From positions 1 through 39,021 of the forward strand of contig CBDUNM010000031.1 in NCBI GenBank assembly GCA_965368585.1: DNA of 39,021 nt, given 5' to 3'. This stretch comes from JARRQB01 sp965368585 (lineage in GTDB: Bacteria; Pseudomonadota; Gammaproteobacteria; Chromatiales; Chromatiaceae). Made by a program: the position numbers and the translations under genes. Under the pieces are notes generated by a model that was not told the origin of the DNA, ran no database searches, and saw nothing but the letters and a program-made list of their open reading frames with translations. Positions 8,182 to 16,735 of this stretch are shown here, piece by piece (the stretch's first letter is position 1; the number at the start of each line of letters is the position of its first letter).

Positions 8182-8209
8182 ATAGTAGAAGGTTGTCTTG
8201 CGGATTCAA
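8182..8209 (-). promoter_or_regulatory. Candidate sigma-70-type promoter for queG
   Basis: On the minus strand a -35 hexamer TTGAAT (8209-8204) is separated by 16 bases from a -10 hexamer TACTAT (8187-8182). Transcription would begin near 8175, about 22 bases before the queG start. On the plus strand an overlapping TACAAT at 8178-8183 may serve as the -10 of nnr, though no good -35 accompanies it. Both are consensus matches only. Confidence 0.4.
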
Positions 8210-8215
8210 TTGATC

Positions 8216-9724
8216 ATGACTATGCGAGTTTTGCCCAAAACGGACGAATTGCCGCGCGCCCTGTATCGCGCTGAACAGGTGCGGGCCCTGGACCGTGTCG
8301 CCATCGAGCGTTACGGCATCGCCGGCGCAGAGTTGATGGAACGCGCCGGGCGGGGCGCCTTCACGCTGCTGCAGCGGTTGTGGCCCGACGCGCGGGACAT
8401 TACCGTCCTCGTGGGTACCGGAAACAACGGCGGCGATGGGTACGTCGTCGCGCGCCTGGCCTACGAAGCCGGTTTCACGGTGCGGGTGCTGCAACTGGGC
8501 GATCCGGAAAAGATTCGCGGCGATGCGCTGCTGCAAGCGCAACGTTATCAGGCGGCGGGTGGGGCATGGTCGATGTACAACGAGTTATCCGAGCGTACGG
8601 ACGTCATCGTCGACGGTATGCTCGGGACGGGGTTGGAGCGTGAAGTCAGCGCGGCGTGGGCCGCGGCCATCGAAGACATCAACAGCGATACCGCCCCGGT
8701 CTTGGCGCTCGACATTCCGTCGGGTCTGCATGCGGACAGCGGCCGCGCGATGGGTATCGCGGTGCACGCCTCCGCCACCATCAGTTTTATCGGACTGAAG
8801 CAAGGCATGTTCACGGGCGACGGACCGGCTTGTTGTGGCGCGGTCCACTTCGACGCACTCGAAGTGCCGGCCCGTATATACGCCACCGAGATACTGTCTG
8901 CCCGACGCATCGATCTGCACGGAGAGCGGCACCTGCTACATCCGCGGCGTGCCACTGCCCATAAAGGGCAAATGGGCCATGTACTGGTGGTCGGGGGTGA
9001 CCGGGGATTCGGCGGTGCGGCGCGCCTGACAGCGGAGGCGGCGGCGCGCAGCGGGGCGGGACTAGTCAGTCTGGCCACCCGTCCTGAGCACGTGGCCCCT
9101 GTCCTCAGCGCCAGGCCCGAGATCATGGTGCGCGGGGTGGTCGACGCGGACGACTTGTCCGGATTGCTCAAACAGGCCTCGGTCATTGCGGTCGGGCCGG
9201 GTCTGGGTCGCGACCGTTGGGGCAGGGCCCTGTGGAGCCGGGTCGCTGAGGTCGCCAAGCCGTTGATCGTCGATGCCGACGGCCTGAATCTGCTGGCGGA
9301 ATCGCCGCGCTACCGTGATGACTGGGTACTGACCCCCCACCCCGGTGAAGCGGCCCGCCTGCTGGCACGCAATACATCGCAGATTCAGGCCGACCGATTC
9401 GCCGCGGTGCGCAACTTGCGGCTTCGGTTCGGCGGTGTTGCGCTACTAAAAGGCGCCGGCACCCTGGTGAGCGTTGAAAATACACGGCCGGTGGGGGTCT
9501 GCAGCAGCGGCAATCCCGGTATGGCGAGCGGTGGTATGGGCGATGTGTTGACCGGCGTGATCGCGGGACTGGTTGCGCAGGGGTTTACCCTCGGCGACGC
9601 GACCGAGTTGGGGGTCTGTCTGCACGCTGCGGCGGCTGACGCGGCGGCGCTCGATGGAGGAGAACGCGGCATGCTGGCGACGGATCTCATGCCGCAGTTG
9701 CGTCGTTTCGTCAACCCCCGGTGA
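8216..9724 (+). CDS. nnr: Bifunctional NAD(P)H-hydrate epimerase / ADP-dependent dehydratase
   Basis: A two-domain repair enzyme of about 502 residues. The N-terminal YjeF/NnrE domain (to about 215) epimerises damaged NAD(P)HX and shows GTGNNGGDGYVVARL. The C-terminal NnrD domain, a ribokinase-like ADP-dependent dehydratase, shows VVGGDRGFGGAARL and the conserved GNPGMASGGMGDVLTG near the end. It restores hydrated NADH and NADPH. The start is ambiguous: ATG 8216 or 8222 fits the homologues, while TTG 8198 has AAGG five bases upstream and would add six residues. The stop overlaps the GTG of tsaE by four bases (GTGA), so the two are translationally coupled. Confidence 0.95.
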   Translation: MTMRVLPKTDELPRALYRAEQVRALDRVAIERYGIAGAELMERAGRGAFTLLQRLWPDARDITVLVGTGNNGGDGYVVARLAYEAGFTVRVLQLGDPEKIRGDALLQAQRYQAAGGAWSMYNELSERTDVIVDGMLGTGLEREVSAAWAAAIEDINSDTAPVLALDIPSGLHADSGRAMGIAVHASATISFIGLKQGMFTGDGPACCGAVHFDALEVPARIYATEILSARRIDLHGERHLLHPRRATAHKGQMGHVLVVGGDRGFGGAARLTAEAAARSGAGLVSLATRPEHVAPVLSARPEIMVRGVVDADDLSGLLKQASVIAVGPGLGRDRWGRALWSRVAEVAKPLIVDADGLNLLAESPRYRDDWVLTPHPGEAARLLARNTSQIQADRFAAVRNLRLRFGGVALLKGAGTLVSVENTRPVGVCSSGNPGMASGGMGDVLTGVIAGLVAQGFTLGDATELGVCLHAAAADAAALDGGERGMLATDLMPQLRRFVNPR

Positions 9725-10194
9725 CGGGTTTGTCGTTTTATCTGCCGGATGCCGCGACCCAGGAGCAATTGGGGGCCGCGCTGGCGGTGGCAGGCCCGGT
9801 TCACGCGCTGGTGTTTCTGGAGGGTGATCTGGGCGCCGGAAAAACGACCCTGGCGAGGGGGTTTCTGCGCGCGCGCGGTTATGGCGGTCCGGTCCGCAGC
9901 CCGACCTACACGCTGGTCGAGCCTTACGAACTGGCAACCGGCGCGGTCTATCACCTCGATTTATACCGCTTGGGCGACCGCGAAGAACTGGAGTACCTCG
10001 GCGTGCGCGAGCTGTTCGATCGCGACGTCGTGCTTCTGATTGAATGGCCCGATCGCGGCGTCGGCTGGTTAGCCGAACCCGATCTGCGGATTCAGATCAA
10101 GCACCGGGAAAGCGGTCGTGACCTGAAGCTGCTTCCCACGTCGGATATAGGGGCTAAGTGGTTGCAGCGGCTGGATTTTCAGATCCTTAAGTAA
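9721..10194 (+). CDS. tsaE: tRNA threonylcarbamoyladenosine biosynthesis ATPase TsaE
   Basis: A 157-residue P-loop ATPase that works with TsaB, TsaC and TsaD to make the t6A modification at position 37 of ANN-decoding tRNAs. The Walker A motif GDLGAGKT lies at 35-42, and SPTYTLVEPY and HLDLYRLGDREELEYLG are family signatures. The GTG start at 9721 overlaps the nnr stop in a GTGA arrangement. The C-terminal 25 residues after the core are less conserved. The position between nnr and amiB is the conserved gammaproteobacterial order. Confidence 0.95.
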   Translation: MTGLSFYLPDAATQEQLGAALAVAGPVHALVFLEGDLGAGKTTLARGFLRARGYGGPVRSPTYTLVEPYELATGAVYHLDLYRLGDREELEYLGVRELFDRDVVLLIEWPDRGVGWLAEPDLRIQIKHRESGRDLKLLPTSDIGAKWLQRLDFQILK

Positions 10195-10247
10195 AAACTA
10201 GATATCGATCTTATCTGCACGATATTTCTAGGAAAATATTTTTCGCT

Positions 10248-11603
10248 ATGCTATTTTCTAAACTACCGGTCCAGCATTTTTTTACGAATTGCGCCATGAA
10301 ATCACTCGTTGCAGCGTGTTTACTAGGGGTTATGTGTGTCCAGGGTGCCGTGGCGGCGCGTGTGGACGGTGTGCGTCTGTGGACAGCGCCGGATCATACC
10401 CGCCTGGTCATCGACGTCGACGCGCCGGTCGAGCACGAGCTGTTCGCGCTGTCGGACCCCGAGCGGCTGGTGATCGATCTCAGCGCCAGCCGGCTGAATA
10501 CCGAACTCGAATCGGCGGACTTCAAGAATCGGCACCTGCGCGGCCTGCGTCACGGTAGCAGAAACGAGAAAGACCTGCGCGTAGTGCTCGATCTGAAAGC
10601 CAAAGTGCGGCCGAAAAGTTTTCTTCTCAAGCCGCAGAACCAATACGGGCATCGCCTGGTAATCGACCTCTTCGATCACGAAGGCGCGGCCAAGCAGCCG
10701 CGTATCGCCAAGAGCACCGACCAGATCGACGGGGGGCGGGATATTGTCGTAGCGGTGGATCCGGGTCATGGCGGCGACGACCCTGGGGCGATCGGCCGCA
10801 AACACCGCACGCAGGAAAAACGCGTGACGCTGGAAATCGCGCACCGCCTGAAGCGCCTGATCGACGTCGAGCCGGGGATGAAGGCCGTTTTGACGCGCAC
10901 CGGCGACTACTACGTCGGGCTGCGCAAGCGCATGGATATCGCGCGCCGGGAGCGTGCCGATCTGTTCGTCTCCATTCACGCCGACGCATTCAAGGACAAA
11001 CGCGTTCACGGGGCGTCTGTTTATGTCGTATCGCGCAAGGGCGCGTCCAGCGAGGCCGCCCGTTGGCTCGCGACTCAGGAAAACGCCGCCGATCTGGTCG
11101 GAGGTGTCAGTCTGGACGACAAGCATCCCGTATTGGCATCGGTCTTGTTGGATTTGTCGCAATCGGCGACCCGTCAGGCCAGTCAGGCGGCGGCGCAGCA
11201 CATTTTCCATGAGTTAGGTCAAATCTCCAAGGTCCATGGGCAGCGCGTGCAACGGGCGGGTTTCGTGGTGCTGAAGTCGCCCGACATTCCTTCGATACTG
11301 GTCGAAACCGGTTTTATCTCCAATCCGGGAGAAGAAAAGCGCTTGCGCCATGCGCGGCATCAGCAACAGTTGGCCGAGGGGATTCTGGCGGGTATCAAGA
11401 GCTATTTCAAAGAAACGCCGCCGCCCGGGACCCTGCTTGCGCAACGGCGCGCGGAGGAGCGCAAGCACGTGATCAAGGCCGGCGACACATTGTCGGAAAT
11501 CGCACTGCGGTATCAGGTCAGCCTGGGAATCCTCAAGGAGCAAAACGCGCTGAATGGCGACGTGATACGTGTCGGCCAGGTGCTGCGCATTCCCGAAGGC
11601 TGA
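10248..11603 (+). CDS. amiB: N-acetylmuramoyl-L-alanine amidase with AMIN and LysM domains
   Basis: A periplasmic zinc amidase that cleaves septal peptidoglycan during daughter-cell separation. The order is signal peptide, AMIN domain (about 40-125, septal targeting), Amidase_3 catalytic domain (about 170-385, with VAVDPGHGGDDPGA carrying the first zinc ligand and ETGFISNPGEEKRL carrying the catalytic Glu), and one LysM peptidoglycan-binding domain (about 405-450). The start at 10248 puts 16 residues before a textbook signal peptide MKSLVAACLL; ATG 10296 (codon 17) may be the real start. The preceding 60 bases are markedly AT-rich compared with the surroundings and probably hold the promoter. 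Orthologue of E. coli AmiB by domain order and place. Confidence 0.95.
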   Translation: MLFSKLPVQHFFTNCAMKSLVAACLLGVMCVQGAVAARVDGVRLWTAPDHTRLVIDVDAPVEHELFALSDPERLVIDLSASRLNTELESADFKNRHLRGLRHGSRNEKDLRVVLDLKAKVRPKSFLLKPQNQYGHRLVIDLFDHEGAAKQPRIAKSTDQIDGGRDIVVAVDPGHGGDDPGAIGRKHRTQEKRVTLEIAHRLKRLIDVEPGMKAVLTRTGDYYVGLRKRMDIARRERADLFVSIHADAFKDKRVHGASVYVVSRKGASSEAARWLATQENAADLVGGVSLDDKHPVLASVLLDLSQSATRQASQAAAQHIFHELGQISKVHGQRVQRAGFVVLKSPDIPSILVETGFISNPGEEKRLRHARHQQQLAEGILAGIKSYFKETPPPGTLLAQRRAEERKHVIKAGDTLSEIALRYQVSLGILKEQNALNGDVIRVGQVLRIPEG

Positions 11604-11687
11604 ATTCCCGACCCGTCCGTACCGGCGCCGAAATCGTCGGCGTGTTGGCGATTTATCGCGCTACGGTCCGCGCGTCGCTGTGGCAAA

Positions 11688-13520
11688 ATGCGGCGCATGA
11701 CCCGCCGTATCCATCCCCTGCCTTCATTGCTCGTCAACCAGATCGCCGCCGGCGAGGTGGTTGAGCGGCCGGCGTCGGTGGTCAAGGAACTGGTCGAAAA
11801 CAGTCTGGATGCGGCCGCGACCCGGATCGAGATCGACATTGGCCAGGGCGGCGTCAAGCTGATCCGCGTGCGTGACAGCGGTGTGGGTATTCACCACGAC
11901 GACCTGGTGCTGGCGCTATCCCGCCATGCCACCAGCAAGGTGCAGACGCTGCACGATCTCGAACGCATCCGCAGCATGGGATTTCGTGGCGAGGCGCTGC
12001 CGAGTATCGCTTCGGTGTCGCGGTTAACGCTGACCTCGTGCGCGCAAGGCGCCGAGCGGGCCTGGAAGATAGACGCGAACGACGAGCAAGCGGCTCCCGC
12101 AGCGCATCCGCCAGGGACCACGGTCGAGGTACGCGACCTGTTCTACAATACCCCGGCACGGCGTAAATTTCTGCGCACCGAAAAAACCGAAGCAGGTCAT
12201 GTGGAATTGGTTGTCAGGCGACTGGCGCTGGTGCGATTCGACGTTGCGCTGACACTTCGCCACAACCGGCGCGACGTCTTTTCGGTCGCCGCCGCCGCGT
12301 CGGACCGAGATCGTGAAGGTCGAATCGCCGGGCTGCTCGGCAAGGCCTTCCTGGCCCAGTCGCTCAGATTCGAGCATGCCGCGGCGGGGCTGCGGCTGCA
12401 CGGCTGGGTAGGGCTGCCGACGTTCTCCCGCTCGCAGGCCGACCAGCAGTTCTTCTACGTCAACGGCCGCATGGTGCGCGACAAGCTGGTGACCCACGCG
12501 GTGCGCCAGGCCTACCAGGACGTGCTTTACCATGGTCGGCATCCTGCCTATGTGGTCTATCTCGAGCTGGACCCGGTCATGGTCGACGTTAATGTCCACC
12601 CGACCAAGCACGAGGTCAGGTTTCGCGAAGGGCGCCTGGTACACGACTTTATTTTTCGCACCCTGCATCAGGTGCTGGCCGACGTGCGGCCGGGCGATGG
12701 GGCGACCGCAGCGGGTGATGCGGCTGCCTGGCAGCCAGAAACGGACAGCGCCGCGCCGGCGGACAACACCGGCGCAGTCGCGCATCCGGTGGCGGGCGGT
12801 GGCGCCCCGCCGCGACAAGCGACCATTCCGCTGGCTGTCAGGGATCAGGCCGCGGCTTACGGTGCGGCGATGTCGTGGCAGGCGCCGCCCGGGGCGGGTG
12901 TGAAGCCTGCCGCGGCCGGCGACCCGGATGCCGATCTGCCACCCTTGGGCTTTGCCTTGGCGCAATTGCAAGGATTGTACGTACTGTCGCAAAACCAATG
13001 GGGACTGGTGGTGGTCGATATGCACGCGGCGCACGAGCGCATCACCTATGAACGCCTGAAGCGATCGCGCGACGGCGAGGGCATCCGCAGTCAACCGCTG
13101 CTGGTGCCGGTGCCGGTCAAGGTCAGTCCACGCGAAGCCGAGCTTGCGCAGGTGCATTCAGACGTGTTTGATGTATTGGGTTTCAGTATCGACCGGCTCG
13201 ACACCGATACGCTGGTGGTGCGCGCGGTGCCGGTAATTCTGCAGCATTCCGATCCCGAGCAACTGCTTCGTGACGTCCTGTCCGATCTGGCGATGTACGG
13301 CAGTTCGCAGCGGATCGAACAGGCAATAAACCATGTCCTTTCGACCATGGCCTGCCACGGATCGGTACGCGCCAACCGCCGCCTGAGCATGGATGAAATG
13401 AACGCCTTGTTGCGCGACATCGAACGTACCGAGCGCTCCGGTCAATGCAATCACGGACGTCCGACCTGGACCCAGTTGAGTATCAAGGAACTCGACAAGC
13501 TTTTCTTGAGGGGCCGATGA
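11688..13520 (+). CDS. mutL: DNA mismatch repair protein MutL, endonuclease-type
   Basis: A 610-residue MutL. The N-terminal GHKL ATPase shows NQIAAGEVVERP, ELVENSLDA, DSGVGI and FRGEALPSIASV. The C-terminal domain begins near 425 after a Pro/Ala-rich linker. It contains DMHAAHERITYE at 444-455, which fits the metal-binding endonuclease motif D(M/Q)HAx2Ex4E, together with ACHGSVRA at 555-562 and CNHGRPT at 587-593, the other endonuclease-site motifs. It should therefore nick DNA itself, as in bacteria lacking MutH. ATG 11688 or 11697 are both possible. The stop overlaps the small ORF at 13517. Confidence 0.96.
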   Translation: MRRMTRRIHPLPSLLVNQIAAGEVVERPASVVKELVENSLDAAATRIEIDIGQGGVKLIRVRDSGVGIHHDDLVLALSRHATSKVQTLHDLERIRSMGFRGEALPSIASVSRLTLTSCAQGAERAWKIDANDEQAAPAAHPPGTTVEVRDLFYNTPARRKFLRTEKTEAGHVELVVRRLALVRFDVALTLRHNRRDVFSVAAAASDRDREGRIAGLLGKAFLAQSLRFEHAAAGLRLHGWVGLPTFSRSQADQQFFYVNGRMVRDKLVTHAVRQAYQDVLYHGRHPAYVVYLELDPVMVDVNVHPTKHEVRFREGRLVHDFIFRTLHQVLADVRPGDGATAAGDAAAWQPETDSAAPADNTGAVAHPVAGGGAPPRQATIPLAVRDQAAAYGAAMSWQAPPGAGVKPAAAGDPDADLPPLGFALAQLQGLYVLSQNQWGLVVVDMHAAHERITYERLKRSRDGEGIRSQPLLVPVPVKVSPREAELAQVHSDVFDVLGFSIDRLDTDTLVVRAVPVILQHSDPEQLLRDVLSDLAMYGSSQRIEQAINHVLSTMACHGSVRANRRLSMDEMNALLRDIERTERSGQCNHGRPTWTQLSIKELDKLFLRGR

Positions 13521-13633
13521 AGCACGCCGTGAGCCTGTCTGTCATCGTGTTGTTCGCATTGCTCGCGCACTGGCACCGGGAACCGATCAGGGTCCGTTTA
13601 CGCGACCGACCGGCGGCGGTCAATGCGGGTTGA
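13517..13633 (+). CDS. Possible 38-residue membrane microprotein
   Basis: A short open frame that starts at an ATG overlapping the mutL stop by four bases (ATGA) and ends eleven bases inside miaA (ATG 13623). Its product would begin MKHAVSLSVIVLFALLAHWH, one short hydrophobic segment, followed by a strongly basic tail of about 18 residues. The double overlap is what translational coupling would produce, and it bridges the whole mutL-miaA gap. I do not recognise it. Against it: it is very short and there is no independent evidence of translation. The alternative is a mere spacer. Confidence 0.4.
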   Translation: MKHAVSLSVIVLFALLAHWHREPIRVRLRDRPAAVNAG

Positions 13634-14570
13634 GGATGCGCGGCCGCCGGCTGTGTTTCTGATGGGCCCGACGGCATCGGGCAAAACCGATTTCGCGGTG
13701 CAACTGGTGCGGCGGTTTCCGCTGCAGATCATCAGCGTCGATTCGGCGCTGGTCTACCGCGGCATGGATATCGGTACCGCCAAGCCGGATGCGGCGGTAC
13801 GGCAAGTGGCGCCGCATCGGCTGGTCGACATTTGCGATCCTCGCGAAACTTACTCTGCCGCAAGATTTCGCACTGATGCCTTGGATGCGATGGCCGAGAT
13901 CACGGCCGCCGGGCGGGTACCACTGCTGGTCGGGGGCACCATGCTGTACTTCCGCGGCCTGCAGCAGGGCCTGGCGGCGCTGCCGCAGGCCGATCGCGGC
14001 GTCCGGGACGAGTTGGAGCGGGATCTGGCGGCGTACGGGCTGGCGACGTTGCACCGGCGGTTGCGACAAATCGACCCGGTCTCGGCGGCGCGCATCCATC
14101 CGCACGACCCGCAACGCACCCTGCGTGCCCTGGAGGTATACGAATTGACAGGCAGAACCTTGAGCGAGCTCCATGCGGAGCAACGTGAAATCCGGTTTCC
14201 CTACCGGCGGCTGAAACTGGTCTGCGCGTCGCCCAGCCGCGAGCAGCTGCACGACCGCATCGCGCGTCGTTTCGACGCCATGCTCGAAGCCGGGCTGGTC
14301 GACGAAGTTCGCCGGTTACTCGAGCAGGGGGTTCCCTTGGAGTCATCCGCGATGCGCGCCGTCGGCTATCGACAGGTGGCCATGTTTCTGACAGGAGAGT
14401 ACGATCGGGATCAGATGAGAGAGCGGGCGATTACCGCTACAAGGCAATTGGCGAAACGACAAATGACCTGGTTGCGATCCGAACCCGGCTGCCACCGGTT
14501 TCAACCGGAGTCAACCGAACAGGTTGAACAGGCCTTGAAATTGGTTGCGGCGCACCTTACTAGAGACTAA
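13623..14570 (+). CDS. miaA: tRNA dimethylallyltransferase
   Basis: A 315-residue enzyme that adds a dimethylallyl group to N6 of A37 in tRNAs reading UNN codons. The P-loop GPTASGKT lies near residues 15-22, followed by the substrate motif SVDSALVYRGMDIGTAKP, then GGTMLYFRG, DPQRTLRALEV and the C-terminal AMRAVGYRQ and TRQLAKRQMTWLR. The ATG at 13623 overlaps the end of the small ORF. The gene precedes hfq, as in E. coli, where hfq is partly read from promoters in miaA. Confidence 0.97.
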   Translation: MRVEDARPPAVFLMGPTASGKTDFAVQLVRRFPLQIISVDSALVYRGMDIGTAKPDAAVRQVAPHRLVDICDPRETYSAARFRTDALDAMAEITAAGRVPLLVGGTMLYFRGLQQGLAALPQADRGVRDELERDLAAYGLATLHRRLRQIDPVSAARIHPHDPQRTLRALEVYELTGRTLSELHAEQREIRFPYRRLKLVCASPSREQLHDRIARRFDAMLEAGLVDEVRRLLEQGVPLESSAMRAVGYRQVAMFLTGEYDRDQMRERAITATRQLAKRQMTWLRSEPGCHRFQPESTEQVEQALKLVAAHLTRD

Positions 14571-14573
14571 TAA

Positions 14574-14615
14574 GTGCTATATTTCATTAATCGAGCGATT
14601 GCGGTGTGCTATATT
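14574..14615 (+). promoter_or_regulatory. Repeated TATATT-containing segment upstream of hfq
   Basis: GTGCTATATT occurs at 14574-14583 and again at 14606-14615, 32 bases apart. Each copy contains a TATATT -10-like hexamer (14578-14583 and 14610-14615). The second has a weak -35 TTAATC at 14587-14592 with a 17-base spacer. This may represent two tandem promoters for hfq, about 115 and 85 bases before its start. Inferred from consensus only. Confidence 0.35.
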
Positions 14616-14699
14616 CATGCCAGTACGAAGAGCTGACTTTAACATACTCATTGGCGGGTGGTTTTTTCCGCGTTACATAACAACTGGGAGTCGAAAAAA

Positions 14700-14960
14700 A
14701 TGTCAAAAGGGCAAAGTCTCCAAGACCCTTTTTTAAACGCGTTGCGCAAAGAGCGTATACCGGTCTCTATCTTTTTAGTGAATGGAATCAAGCTTCAAGG
14801 CCAGATAGAATCTTTCGATCAGTTTGTCGTACTGTTGAAAAATAGCGTCAGTCAGATGGTCTATAAACACGCGATCTCGACGATTGTGCCGGCCAGAAAT
14901 GTGCGGCTCGCACCGCCAGTAGACGCGCCTGCCGAACCGGGTGAGCCAGGTAACGCCTGA
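14700..14960 (+). CDS. hfq: RNA chaperone Hfq
   Basis: An 86-residue Sm-like protein forming a hexamer that matches small RNAs with mRNAs. The Sm1 motif is seen in IFLVNGIKLQGQIESFDQF and Sm2 in YKHAISTIVP; the N-terminal QSLQDPFLN contains the U-rich RNA-binding residues. The C-terminal tail after residue 68 is short and Pro/Glu-rich, shorter than in E. coli (102 residues) and near the length of other gammaproteobacterial forms. ATG 14700 has GGGAG nine bases upstream. It lies between miaA and hflX in the conserved order. Confidence 0.98.
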   Translation: MSKGQSLQDPFLNALRKERIPVSIFLVNGIKLQGQIESFDQFVVLLKNSVSQMVYKHAISTIVPARNVRLAPPVDAPAEPGEPGNA

Positions 14961-14990
14961 ATCATTCGCGCGCTCTTGTTATCTTTACCC

Positions 14991-15024
14991 ATGCGGCTTC
15001 CCGGCAAACCCCGGGAGGTCGCAT
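14991..15024 (+). other. 14-bp hairpin between hfq and hflX
   Basis: Arms 14991-15004 (ATGCGGCTTCCCGG) and 15011-15024 (CCGGGAGGTCGCAT) pair over 14 base pairs including two G-U pairs, with a six-base loop CAAACC. It begins 30 bases after the hfq stop. No T-tract follows, so it is not a normal intrinsic terminator; it could stabilise the hfq 3' end, be a processing site, or weaken read-through into hflX. Confidence 0.6.
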
Positions 15025-15187
15025 GTACGTTACCCCGCAGGACGATGCCAAGGCCTCAAAACCGGTCGCACGCTGCGTGTCGTTGTATCGGTCTGACCGG
15101 TGCGATGCGGCGACGTGGGCAAGAGGCAGATCGGTTTTGATTCGTTGTTCGATCCGAAGTAGACGGCCGGTACCGGGACGCGACTGA

Positions 15188-16489
15188 ATGTTTGAACGAC
15201 CTCAGGCAGGCGAACGCGCGGTATTGGTACACCTGAATCTGGCCGGTAGCGGACAGGACGTTGCGCCGAACGAGTTTAGAGATCTGGCGGTGTCGGCGGG
15301 TGCCATTCCGGTCGGTACGGTGGGCGGAAACCGTCTCGCCCCTGATCCACGGCTGTTCGTCGGACCGGGGAAAGCCGACGAGATTCGCCATTTGCTGGAG
15401 ACCAACGAGGCCGAACTGGTTATCTTCGATCATCAACTCAGCCCAAGCCAGGAACGCAACCTGGAAAAGGTTCTGCAGTGCCGCGTGTTGGATCGAACCG
15501 GTTTGATCCTGGACATCTTCGCGCAGCGCGCGCGCTCATTCGAAGGCAAACTGCAGGTCGAACTGGCGCAACTGCGGCACCTTTCTACGCGTCTGGTGCG
15601 AGGCTGGACGCACCTGGAGCGACAAAAAGGCGGCATCGGTTTACGCGGTCCCGGCGAGACACAGCTGGAGACGGACCGTCGCTTGCTCGGACAGCGCATC
15701 CAGCAGATCGGACGTCGACTGGAACGCGTTGACGGCCAACGCGAACAAAGCCGGCGCGCACGTCGGCGCGCCGACGTACCGACGGTCTCATTGGTCGGCT
15801 ACACCAATGCGGGCAAGTCGACGTTATTCAATCTTCTGACTTCATCCGAGGTTTACGCCAAGGACCAATTGTTTGCGACCCTCGATCCGACGCTGCGCCG
15901 TTTGCCTTTGCCAAGCGGCGAAAATCTCGTACTGGCCGATACGGTCGGGTTTATTACCGATCTCCCGCACGAACTTGTGGCCGCGTTCCGCTCGACGCTG
16001 CAGGAAACCTGCGAAGCGTCCCTATTGCTGCATGTCGTGGATGCGGCCAGCGCGGAACGCGATGCAAACATCGATGAAGTAGCGCAGGTGTTGGCGCAGA
16101 TCGGTGCCGATGACGTGCACATGATCGAGGTGTTCAACAAGATCGACTTGCTCAACGGATGTGAGCCACACCTCGAGCGGGACGAACAGGGTCGGGTTTG
16201 CCGGGTTTGGCTCTCGGCCAACACCGGTGCCGGAATCGACCTGTTGCTAGTGGGGTTAGGGGAGTTTTTCAGTCGCGAGCGTGTCCACCGTAAGGTGCGC
16301 CTGACGCCGCACGACGGCAGACTGCGTGCCTTGCTGTACGAGCGCGGTCGGATCATCGACGAAGAAAATGCGGACGATGGCGGATCACGGGTCACGTTTG
16401 AACTGGCACGACGCGATTTCGAACAATTGCTGAAGCGGGAGCCTGCACTCGAACGCCAGTTGGTCGGCGAAGGTAGCAGCAGCGAGTGA
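15188..16489 (+). CDS. hflX: Ribosome-associated GTPase HflX
   Basis: A 433-residue translational GTPase of the Obg-HflX group that binds the 50S subunit and splits stalled or heat-stressed ribosomes. The N-terminal HflX domain includes DPRLFVGPGKADEI, the middle has the glycine-rich GGIGLRGPGETQLETDRR, and the G domain shows GYTNAGKST near 203-211, the DTVGFI G3 motif, and NKID as G4. A C-terminal domain of about 70 residues follows. The 227-base gap after hfq contains the hairpin at 14991. Confidence 0.96.
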   Translation: MFERPQAGERAVLVHLNLAGSGQDVAPNEFRDLAVSAGAIPVGTVGGNRLAPDPRLFVGPGKADEIRHLLETNEAELVIFDHQLSPSQERNLEKVLQCRVLDRTGLILDIFAQRARSFEGKLQVELAQLRHLSTRLVRGWTHLERQKGGIGLRGPGETQLETDRRLLGQRIQQIGRRLERVDGQREQSRRARRRADVPTVSLVGYTNAGKSTLFNLLTSSEVYAKDQLFATLDPTLRRLPLPSGENLVLADTVGFITDLPHELVAAFRSTLQETCEASLLLHVVDAASAERDANIDEVAQVLAQIGADDVHMIEVFNKIDLLNGCEPHLERDEQGRVCRVWLSANTGAGIDLLLVGLGEFFSRERVHRKVRLTPHDGRLRALLYERGRIIDEENADDGGSRVTFELARRDFEQLLKREPALERQLVGEGSSSE

Positions 16490-16651
16490 ATTGGCGGACG
16501 ATCCGCGCAACTTACTCCAAGCGATATTCACAACGGATTTTACACAGTCGAGGTGCGGCGATTGAAGGTCTGGCGTCAGAATTTGGTGCCGCGACCCGTT
16601 CGGGCGCACTGCCGGTTAAACGGATGTTTTGGAAGAACGGTGGGTCATGTG

Positions 16652-16680
16652 TTCGATCGGCACACAGTATCGAGTAGAAT
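16652..16680 (+). promoter_or_regulatory. Possible promoter upstream of hflK
   Basis: A -10 hexamer TAGAAT at 16675-16680 lies 55 bases before the hflK ATG. The -35 region at the right distance (TTCGAT, 16652-16657) matches poorly. The 246-base gap between hflX and hflK makes a separate hflKC promoter plausible. No other structure was noticed in the gap. Confidence 0.3.
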
Positions 16681-16735
16681 CCGCCTCTAGACGGCGCCGT
16701 GAGGCACTCAATTTTTAAACAATTCGGAGCAGCAA

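Noticed and set aside
14651..14680. A sigma-54 promoter before hfq (TGGCGGG followed by a T-run)
   Set aside because: The -12 GC element is not at the required distance.
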